Below, piece by piece: positions 33,880-43,047 of a stretch of 64,000 nt of DNA. The notes under the pieces were generated by a model, which was not told the origin of the DNA, did not search any database, and saw only the letters and a program-made list of their open reading frames with translations. Numbering within the stretch: position 1 is the first letter of the stretch; each line of letters opens with the position of its first letter. The position numbers and the translations under genes are program-made. Origin of the DNA: Thinopyrum elongatum (Eukaryota; Streptophyta; Magnoliopsida; Poales; Poaceae); contig CM022303.1 in NCBI GenBank assembly GCA_011799875.1, positions 296,372,362 through 296,436,361 on the forward strand, given 5' to 3'.

Positions 33880-36387
33880 TCACACTTGGTTACTAGTGCA
33901 GTCGCATCCTAGAGAGCAGTTGGCCAAAAGAAACCTTGCCAGAACGCTTTGCCGGCAAGGGCTCTTGATCCTATGTGACAGCCACATACACCTCCATGTA
34001 TTTCTGCCAACAGCGCCAGTCCTTCCTCCCGAGGGATGCACTTCAATTTCACGCCGTTCGGTCTTTTTCCTATATAGGAGATCGTCCAAAAACTGGTACA
34101 TGCTGGACCGACGGGCTACTTTCTCTGCTTCTTCCTGTTCCTCAGGGAGTTCCCCTGTTTGGAGGAAATGAACGGTGTGCTGTGCCCATGCTGGAGCATG
34201 AGGCTCGACGGCAAGGACTAAAGGCGCATCTTCTGCCATGGGAGCAGTTGTCTCTACGGCAAGGGCCTGAGGCCCTGCCGGAGCCTGTGGCCCCCCGGCA
34301 AGCTTGGTGTCATCCCCGGCAACCTCCTTGCCGGCGGCTCCTGGGAGCTCGGCGGGAAAGTACTTGCCGGGGCTCAACTTCCTTCGCATATTATGTCCTG
34401 CCGATGGTTCAACGGATGGCTGATTTAGTTGGAGCACAAAAGTTCCTGGTTCCACAGGTAACTTGAGGGCAGCACATTTTGACAGGTCATCAGCAATGCT
34501 GTTCTCTCCTCGAGGAACATGCTCTGCTTGTAGACCGTTGAAACGCTCTTCCAACTTCCTCACTTCATCTACATAAGCTTCCATCAACGGGCTCTGATAA
34601 TCTTTGTTAACCTGCTTGACGACAAGCTGCGAATCACCTCTGACGATGAGCTTCATAATTCCAAGGTCTGCCGCGATCCTGAGACCGGCAAGCAGTCCCT
34701 CATACTCCGCAGTGTTGTTTGTTGATCTCTCCCGGGGAAAGTGCATCTAGACCACGTACTTGAGGTGCTCTCCGGTGGGTGCGACAAGTAGCACACCAGC
34801 ACCGGTGCCTTGCAGTGAGAAAGCCCCATCAAAGTACATAATCCAGTCGCGACTTGTTTCCTTGCCGGGGAGAGTGGTCTCTTGAATTTCCTCGTCAGGC
34901 ATTGAGTTCCATTCTGTAATGAACTCCGCCAAGGCGCTGCTCTGAATCATTGAAGTGCTTTCAAACCTGAGACCAAAGCTTGACAGTTCCAACACCCACT
35001 CCACAATCCTTCCAGTTGCATCTGGGTTGTGCAGGATCCGTTGCAACGGGAAGCGAGTGATGACGGTGATCTCATGTGCCTGAAAGTAATGACGCAGCTT
35101 CCTCGAGGCCATAAGGAGGCCGAAGAGCAACTTCTGCACCCCAGAGTATCTTGATCTAGCCCCCTGCAAGAGGGAGCTGACAAAATAAACCGGGTGCTGC
35201 ACCACCTTCTTCTTCTGTATCTCTTTGTTTGTTTGCGCAGATCCTGCCTCGCCGGCACCAGACTCTGCCGGATGACCTGCCTTGCCGGCACCAGATCCTG
35301 CCGGGGGTCTTGCCTCACCGGCACTAGACCCTGCCAGGGAGAGCTCCGGCTCGTCATCCGGCAATCTTGCCACTGCCGTTGCCTTTTCATCAACTTCTCT
35401 CTGCGCCACTCGTGCAGCACTAACCACTTGATTCGTCGCCGCTAGATACAGCAACAACGGCTCTTGCAGTTTAGGCGCAACTAGTGTTGGCGTAGAGGAG
35501 AGGTACCTCTTCAAGTCTTGCAGCGCTGCCTCCGCTTCCGGAGTCCATTTCATTGGACCTGCCTTTTTCAAGATCTTGAAAAAGGGCAGGGCGCGCTCAG
35601 CAGATTTAGAGATGAACCTGCTTAGAGCAGCAACACAGCTAGCAAGTCGACGTACATCCTTGACTCGTCTTGGTGCTTCAATTTGCTCAGTTGCCTTGAT
35701 CTTGTCGGGGTTCGCCTTGATCCCACGCTGAGATACAAAGAACCCGAGAAGCTTGCCGGACGGAACGCCAAACACACACTTCTCAGGATTGAGCTTGAGA
35801 TTGATCTTGCGCAAATTTGCAAATGTTTCTTCCAGATCTTGTATCAGTGTCGCCTTGTCCTTGGTTTTGACCACTATATCATCAATATAAGCTTCCATAT
35901 TTCTATGTAGCTGGGGCTCAAAACCTATCTGGACTGCTCTGGCAAACGTTGAACCAGCGCTTTTCAACCCCAAAGGCATTCGTATAAAACAATACGTACC
36001 ACATGGGGTGATAAACGCGGTCTTCTCTTCATCTTCCTTTGTCATAAAGATTTGGTGGTATCCGGAGTATGCGTCAAGAAATGACAGCAAGTCACACCCG
36101 GCCGTGGAGTCCACGATCTGGTCGATGCGTGGCAAGGGGAAAGGATCCTTTGGACAGGCTTTGTTGATATCTGTATAATCAATGCACAGCCTCCATTTCC
36201 CATTCGCCTTGCGCACCACAACCGGATTGGCCAACCATGTTGGGTGGAGCACTCCCCTAACCAAGCCTGCTGCTTCCAACTTCCTGATCTCTTCAATAAT
36301 AAACTCTTGCCACTCCAAGGCCTGCTTCCTGACCTTCTGCTTGACGGGCCGCGCATGAGGACAGACGGCAAGATGGTGCTCAATCAC
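33880..36387 (-). pseudogene. pol: Element H reverse transcriptase and dual RNase H (one internal stop)
   Basis: Minus strand, open 36387-34747, then TAG at 34747-34749, then the same frame open to 33880. RT: KWRLCIDYTDINKACPKD, catalytic YIDD at 35889-35878. It is followed by a first RNase H region that has lost obvious acidic residues (LLLYLAATNQVV) and carries a Gly/Ala-rich insertion (AGSGAGKAGHPAESGAGEAG). A second RNase H then has a full acidic set: MYFDGA, NTAEYEGL, VRGDSQLV and ENSIADDL. A dead first RNase H plus an acquired second one is typical of Tat elements. The stop lies within the second RNase H domain. Confidence 0.9.
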
Positions 36388-36409
36388 CTCCCTGGGAACG
36401 CCGGGGATG

Positions 36410-37001
36410 TCAGATGCTTGCCATGCAAATACATCGACATTCGCCCGCAGGAAGGCGACGAGCGCGCTTTCCTATTTGCTGTCGAGGGTGGAGCTTATGG
36501 TGAAAGCTCCGCCCGTGCCATCCTCCTTGACGGGCACCTTCTTCATCTCTGGTGGGGCAGCCTTGGATTTCTTGCTCTTGTCGGTGGAGCTCTCTGGCAC
36601 TTCCTCGACGGGAACGCAGCACTCCGAAGAGTGCGCTTGCCGAAGTAGGCGCAGGAGGTCTTGCCGGGGCAAGAGGTCTTGCCGGTCTTCTTCTCCCCGG
36701 GAGCTCCAGTGGCAGGAGCAGGTGCCTTGGCGGCAGGTGCTACAACTGCCTCCCGGTAGAGCTGATCGGCGCAGATGAGTGCGTCTTTCTCGTCGCAGTT
36801 GACTGTGATGATGCTCAACGGGCCGGGCATCTTCAGCGTGTTGTAAGCATAGTGTGATGTTGCCATAAACTTGGCCAATGCTGGCCGGCCAAGGATCCCG
36901 TTATACGGCAACGGGATCTTGGCAACATAAAAAATGATCTTCTCTGTCCTATAGTTCATCTCACCACCAAACGTAACTGGTAGTGTGATCTTACCCTTCA
37001 G
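36410..37001 (-). pseudogene. Element H protease C-terminal part and linker to RT (frameshifted)
   Basis: Minus strand. It continues the gag frame after the TAG at 37002-37004 (IIFYVAKIPLPYNGILGRPALAKF, the protease flap and end). The frame changes near 36660, close to repeated CTTGCCGG sequences, and a stop at about 36472 precedes the RT frame. Confidence 0.75.
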
Positions 37002-39322
37002 CTAGCTTCTTCCCGGATTGATCCCTTGAAACGTGCCTGTCTCTTCGAGATCTCCGTCGAGAATTTGTAACCTCTTGATCACATTGGGCGAGATCAAGTT
37101 CAGACCGGCCCCACCGTCAACTAGCATTCTTGTCACCTTGAGGTTGCGAATTGTTGGGGAAACCAACAATGGCAAACACCCGACCGCGGTTGTGTGATCA
37201 GGGTGATCCTCGGCATCAAAAATGATAGGCGTGCGGGACCATTTCAGTGGCTTCTGGGCATCGATTGACGGCTCTGTCGCATTAATCTCGCGCGCCCACT
37301 GTTTAAGTTGGCGGTGAGAAGAATGCAACGAGGCGCCACCATCAATGCACATGGCCTCCGTAGCTTTTTGAAACTCATGCTCACTGGAGTCGTCGTCATC
37401 TTCGTGGTCATCATCCCCCTCCTTTTTGTCGCAGCCTCGAGCAGGCCTTTCTTGTTGTTTGTCTTTGCCGCGACGGCCCCCTCGGCCACCACGCTTCTTG
37501 TTGGACCCTTCAGCACCATCCTGGCCCTTCTCCTTGTCTCGTCTTTCATATTCGGCCTTCTGCTTCTCGACGAGCAGCTCAACCTGCCGGCAGTTCTGGA
37601 GGTCATGGCCCGTGGTGTGGTGGATCTTACAATGTTGCTTGTCGGAGCCCTCCGGCTTGTCGGCAGCCGCCAAGTCCTGGCAGGCGGTGCACCCGGCAAC
37701 CACCTTGCCGGGGTCGTCAACCTTGGTCTTCTTGGTGGTGCCAGGGTTGCCGGACCCCTCGACGGCAAGCACGGTTTTGCCCTTGCGCTTCCTATTACGC
37801 CGTCGGCCCTTCTTTGTCGGGGCGGCAGCGTCTTCATCTCTGGAGTCAGTTCCCGCGCCGGCATCTTTGCCGGGGTACTCCCTTTCTTCTTCAGCCCGAG
37901 CACATCTATTGGCCAAAACATAGAGCTTGGCAACATCCGTAATCTTGTTCATCGCCAGCTCTTCGCGCATCTTGCGGTTGCGCACATTCTGATGGAATGC
38001 GCTGACAACAGCGGTAGGATGAACATCCGGGATGTTGTACTGCACATGGTTGAACCTCTGTATGTATTTGCGTAAGCACTCGCCATCTTTCTCAGGGATG
38101 ATATGTAAGTCACTTGCCTGGCCAGGAGCTTGGTGGCCTCCGGTAAAGGCGCCAACAAACTCGTGGCACAGGTCCGACCAAGAAGAGATGGAATCTACTG
38201 GTAGGTGCATCAACCACGACCTGATGTTGGGCTTGAGCACCAATGGGAAGTAATTGGCGAGCACCTTGCCGTTGCGAGCCCCGGCAGCTTGCATCGCGAT
38301 GGTGTAAATGCTCAGGAACTCGGGCGGGTGAGCCTTGACGTCGTATTTCTCCGGGACCTCTGGTTTGAATGTGCGGGTATTGGGCCACTGGAATCGCCGC
38401 AGCTCACGGGTAAAAGCTGGACAACCCACCTCGTAAGGTAAGTCACCAGAATCCCCCGGCGCAGGCTTTTCTACAGTGGGCCCTGCGCACCTATCCGATT
38501 GATGGCGCGCTTCCCGCCGCCGCTCGATGGTAGTTCGAGCGTCTTCTTTGACCCGTTCCTGAGGAACTTGACGTTGGTCGCGGCGAGCTCGCGGATTGGA
38601 CGACGCCGGGGATCCGTCATCGCAGGCGTCGACCCGTCGAGCTGGCGACCGCTATCGTCGTAGTGGAGGGGAGTGCACCGTGGTCGCGGCGCCTCCGTTC
38701 TTCCCGTCATCGACACGCGCCGGCTCAGTGGACCGCCCCCGCGAAGGCTCTGCCAGCTGCGGCCCATCTCTATTGGCGAGACCGATGAGACTCTGGATCA
38801 CAGCTCTCCATTCGTCTTGCTTCTCCGCAGCGGGAGGAAAATCCAGGAGAAGCTGTGCTCTCGTCAATGCTTCGGCTGGTGTAGGTGGCAGCGACAGGCG
38901 CGAAGAACGGGGGGTGCTCGGACTTCTAACCGCGTTAGAAGGAGCCCCATCACGGTTCCGCGGCCGTGCGCCATTTCCACCAGCATCTTGGTGTGCATGC
39001 CGGCCCTGTGCATCTCGAGAATGATGCTGAGGGCCCTTTCCGTGGGAACACTCGGGGCCCCCATCATTACGATGCCGCTCGTCGCACACGGCCTGGGAAG
39101 ACCGCGGCGCACGGCCCCGCCCCCGGACCCAGCGGCGCGCGGGTCGTCGTCGTGGCTGCGGATGATGCCGCTCCCCTGGCTCCGCTCGCCGAAACATCGC
39201 GGATTCTCGTGATGTGCACCCCTGCCGCCATTTGTGTCTACACCGTCGCCCGTCCGTGCTGGCACAGGCAGATCGGCCGTAGATGAACCGATCGCTGCGA
39301 TCGTCTTCTTCTTGGGAGCCAT
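37002..39322 (-). pseudogene. gag: Element H gag-protease (frameshift and stops)
   Basis: Minus strand. It begins at ATG 39322 (MAPKKKTIAAIGSS), 58 nt after the PBS end. A frame change near 39190 and a stop at 38652-38654 interrupt the N-terminal third. From there it is open to 37002. Capsid region with LRKYIQRFNHV. A Lys/Arg/Glu-rich region follows, with a zinc-knuckle-like CKIHHTTGHDLQNC, then an acidic patch DDDHEDDDDSSEHE. The protease site LVDGGAGLNLI has its catalytic Asp codon at 37116-37118. A TAG at 37002-37004 ends the piece, and the next part is in the same frame. The product would bind element RNA and form particles; this copy cannot make it in full. Confidence 0.85.
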
Positions 39323-39379
39323 GGTGATCGAGAAACTAACGCGCTAACCGCTAGATCAGGTTTGCACAACTTCTCTCTT

Positions 39380-39397
39380 CCCCTACCTGGCGCGCCA
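39380..39397 (-). promoter_or_regulatory. Primer-binding site of element H
   Basis: Minus strand TGGCGCGCCAGGTAGGGG, 4 nt inside the 5' LTR at 39402. It begins TGG, as a tRNA 3' CCA requires. I do not assign the tRNA. Confidence 0.75.
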
Positions 39398-39401
39398 AAG
39401 A

Positions 39402-40414
39402 TGTCGGAGAAACGACACCTATGGGATCCAGTGGATCCCTTCTACGGTTTGGCAGGGAAGAGGAGTGCGCAAAGAGCAGATCTAGAGATCAACACGAGGG
39501 ATTTTTACCCAGGTTCGGGCCACTGAGAAGCGTAAAACCCTAGTTCTGCTTTGTGTGTATATTCTGTGTTCTTGAGCTTCGGCTAGCTGCTCTACATGCA
39601 AGCTGGGTCGGAGAGTTCAAAAAGTCCGAATCCTTCTAAAGTATGCCTTGGGCCTCCTTTTATATGTCCAAGGGGCTGCCACAGTGGCACACAGGAGGTG
39701 TAAAGTGCTACAGTGCATGTGCTTATCTCTGGCGTCTTAGGACAAACGCCTTAAATGCGCTGCTTACGTTCTCCCCTAACTTTATCGGGGACGGAAACAG
39801 AGCCCGTCCCATCCATCGCCGCCTCACTCCGTCCTGACACGCACCCAAGATGACGAGGCATGCGAGTGCCAAGCTGGCTGGCTAGCCGCTGTGCTGGAGC
39901 GGTGGCAGGATCTTCATGAAGATCTGCATGCCGCCACGCAGGTGCTTGCCAAGTTGGCTGTCTTATTGCTGTGCCGGGACGGTGGCAAGGTGGTGGAGCC
40001 TTGTCGTGTGTGAGCCTTGCCGGGGCCTCGCAGTCGCCCCTAGCAAGAACCTTGCTGGGGAATCCGCTCTCTGGTCTTCACGAAGATCTGCTTGCCACCA
40101 CGCATGTGCCCCTGAGTCTTGGTCTTGACGATGTCGATGGTGTCAGAGCTCTTCAACCTCAAGGGTGGTGTTCTTGTCAGTGCCTCGCAAGTCGTCCCGG
40201 CAAGGATCTTGCCGGGGGCTCGCAAGCCGCCCCGGCAAGGACCTTGCCGGGGCTCCAGCTTGTCTTCTGCTCCCAAGTTACTGGCTTGGACACCGTCTTC
40301 GTTGTCTTGTATCTTGCCTCCAACTGCTCCCGCCAAGCCTCGCAGCAGGTGCAGCTGCGACTGCCCGTGCACAAGTAAGGGGCACCAAAGGGCCCAAACT
40401 TTAGTACACCGACA
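39402..40414 (-). repeat. 5' LTR of element H (1013 bp, minus strand)
   Basis: On the minus strand it starts TGTCGGTGTACTAAAG at 40414 and ends CTCCGACA at 39402. A TATA box ATATAAAAGG (minus) is at 39657-39666. Its length equals that of the other LTR. Differences are scattered substitutions. Confidence 0.92.
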
Positions 40415-41402
40415 CTCTTGATTCATTGCACATCCCGATACATCGCCGGAGGCATTCATATAGAGTCATATTTTGTTCTAGTATCGAGTTGTAAGTAAAT
40501 AGAAGTATGATGATTTTCATTATTAGAGCATTGTCCCATGTGAGGAAATAAAAAAAGGGAAAAAAGAAGAAAAAAAAGAAAAAAAAGAAGAAAGAAAAGA
40601 AAAAATGAGAGAAAAAGAGAGAAGGGGCAATGTTACTATCCTTTTTCCATACTTGTGCTTCAAAGTAGCACCATGATCTTCATGATAGAGAGTCTCCTAT
40701 GTTGTCACTTTCATATACTAGTGGGAATTTTTCATTATAGAACTTGGCTTGTATATTCCAATGATGGGCTTCCTCAAATTGCCCTAGGTCTTCATGAGCA
40801 AGCAAGTTGGATGCACACCCACTTAGTTTTCTTTTGAGCTTTCATAAACTTATAGCTCTAGTGCATCCGTTGCATGGCAATCCCTACTCACTCACATTGA
40901 TATCTATTGATGGGCATCTCCATAGCCCGTTGATACGCCTAGTTGATGTGAGACTATCTCCCTCTTTTTGTCTTCTCCACAACCACCTTCTATTCCACCT
41001 ATAGTTCTATGTCCATGGCTCACGCTCATGTATTGTGTGAAAGTTGAAAAAGTTTGAGAATACTAAAGTATGAAACAATTGCTTGGCTAAAACTGGGGTT
41101 GTGCATGATTTGAGTATTTTGTGTGATGAAGATGGAGCATAGCCAGACTATATGATTTTGTAGGGATAAGCTTTCTTTGGCCATGTTATTTTGAGAAGAC
41201 ATAATTATTTTGTTAGTATGCTTGAAGTATTATTGTTTTTATGTCAATATTAAACTTTTGTTTTGAATCATACGGATCTGAACATTCATGCCACAATAAA
41301 TAAATTACATGGATAAATATGTTAGGTAGCATTCCACATCAAAAATTCTATTTTTATCATTTACCTACTCGAGGACGAGCAGGAATTAAGCTTGGGGATG
41401 CT
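40415..41402 (+). other. Element G 3' non-coding region, part 2, with stem-loop and PPT
   Basis: It resumes after H's TSD. It contains an almost pure purine stretch (about 40546-40626, A-rich with G). Near the end is the stem-loop CTACTCG-AGGA-CGAGCAG (41365-41382, one mismatch) and then the PPT AATTAAGCTTGGGGATGCT up to 41402. No gene. Confidence 0.75.
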
Positions 41403-42970
41403 TGATACGTCTCCAACGTATCTATAATTTTTGATTGTTCCATGCTATTATATTATCTGTTTTGGATGTTTTATATGCATTAATATGCTATTTTATATTA
41501 TTTTTGGGACTAACCTATTAACCTAGAGCCCAGTGCCAGTTCCTGTTTTTCCCTGTTTTTGAGTTTCGCAGAAAAGGAATACCAAACGGAGTCCAAACGG
41601 AATAAAACTTTCGCGGTGATCTTTCTGGGACCAAAAGGAAACCAGAGGACTTGGAGTGCAAGTCAGGGAAGCTACGAGGCGGCCACAAAGACGGAGGGTG
41701 CGCCCCCCACCCTTGTAGGCCCCTCGTGCACCCCCTGACCTAATTCTTTCGCCTATATATACTCTTATATGCCCAAACCACCAGAGGCATCCACGAAAAG
41801 ACTTTTCCACCGCCGCAACCTTCTGTACCCGTGAGATCCCATCTAGGGGCCTTTTCCGGTGTTCTGGCGGAGGGGGATTCGATCACGGAGGGCTTCTACA
41901 TCAACACCATTGCCCTTCCGATGAAGCGTGAGTAGTTTACCTTAGACCTACGGGTCCATAGCTAGTAACTAGATGGCTTCTTCTCTCTCTTTGATTCTCA
42001 ATACCACGTTCTCCTCGATGTTCTTGGAGATCTATTCGATGTAATACTTTTTTGCGTTGTGTTTGACGAGATCCGATGAATTGTGGATTTATGATCAGCT
42101 TATCTATGAATATTATTTGAATCTTCTCTGAATTCTTTTATGCATGATTTGATATCTTTGCAAGTCTCTTCAAACTATCGATTTGGTTTGGCCAACTAGA
42201 TTGGTTTTTCTTGCAATGGGAGAAGTGCTTAGCTTTGGGTTCAATCTTGCGGTGTCCTTTCCCAGTGACAGTAGGGGCAGCAAGGCACATATTGTATTGT
42301 TGCCATCGAGGATAAAAAGATGGGGTTTTCATCATATTGCTTGAGGTAATTCCTCTACATCATGTCATCTTTCTTAATGCGTTACTCTATTCTTTCATGA
42401 ACTTAATACTCTAGATGCAGGCAGGAGTCGGTCGATGTGTGGAGTAATAGTAGTAGATGCAGAATCGTTTCGGTCTACTTGACATGGATGTGATGCCTAT
42501 ATTCATGATCATTGCCTTAGATATCATCATAACTTTTCGCTTTTCTATCAATTGCTCGACAGTAATTTGTTCACCCACCGTATTATTTTCTATCTTGAGA
42601 GCAGCCTCTAGTGAAACCTATGGCCCCCGGGTCTATTTTCCATCATATTACTTTCCGATCTACTATTTTGCAATCTTTTATTTTCAGATCTATAAACTAA
42701 AAACCCAAAAATATTTACTTTATCTTTTGTTTAGTTTTACCTATCTCTATCAGATCTCACTTTTGCAAATAACCGTGAAGGGATTGACAACCCCTTTATC
42801 GTGTTGGGTGCAAGTTTGGTGTTTGTTTGTGCAGGTAGTCGGTGACTTGCGTGTTGTCTCCTACTGGATTGATACCTTGGTTCTCAAAACTGAGGGAAAT
42901 ACTTACTCTACTTTGTTGCATCACCCTTTCCTCTTCAAGGGAAAAACCAACGCAAGCTCAAGAAGTAGCA
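41403..42970 (+). repeat. 3' LTR of element G (1568 bp)
   Basis: Same sequence as 22457-24043 apart from scattered substitutions and a 19-bp deletion in the GC-rich part near 41696-41705. It ends AGAAGTAGCA and is followed by TSD ATACA (42971-42975). Confidence 0.92.
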
Positions 42971-42975
42971 ATACA

Positions 42976-43047
42976 CTCCTAATTCTTGTGCATAAACACA
43001 TTTTCCTTTCCATTGGTTTGTTTAACCTTTCTTGTGATCTATATATG
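42976..43047 (+). other. Element F internal region, second piece
   Basis: 72 bp of F between the TSD of G and solo LTR I. It ends ATATG (43043-43047), one copy of I's TSD. No gene. Confidence 0.7.

Larger units (their letters stand above)
26936..40414 (-). mobile_element. Element H: complete Tat-type gypsy retrotransposon with antisense gene (13,479 bp)
   Basis: Two 1013-bp LTRs with identical lengths are flanked by CTTCT-type duplication CTCTT (26931-26935 and 40415-40419). gag-pol is on the minus strand from 39322 to 32952: gag, protease, RT, degenerate RNase H, second RNase H and integrase. A separate plus-strand gene occupies 28180-about 32250. Dual RNase H and an antisense ORF before the 3' LTR are known features of the Tat lineage (for example Grande with gene 23). 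By eye the LTRs differ at about 35 positions, so insertion is not very recent. Confidence 0.92.
22457..42970 (+). mobile_element. Element G: complete Athila-type non-autonomous retrotransposon (7.0 kb net) hosting H
   Basis: LTRs at 22457-24043 and 41403-42970, flanked by TSD ATACA (22452-22456 and 42971-42975). It has a tRNA-Asp-type PBS at 24055, one ORF with a protease-like domain, a long non-coding 3' region, a stem-loop and a PPT (GCTTGGGGATGCT). Without H (13,479 bp plus its TSD) it is about 7.0 kb. RT, RNase H and integrase are absent, so movement would need enzymes from a related Athila element. It sits in element F. Confidence 0.92.

Noticed and set aside
37308..38075. Plus-strand 255-codon frame opposite H gag
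   Set aside because: It lies fully opposite the gag frame, which has recognisable zinc-knuckle and protease motifs. The hydrophobic character is what the reverse of a Lys/Glu-rich gene gives.
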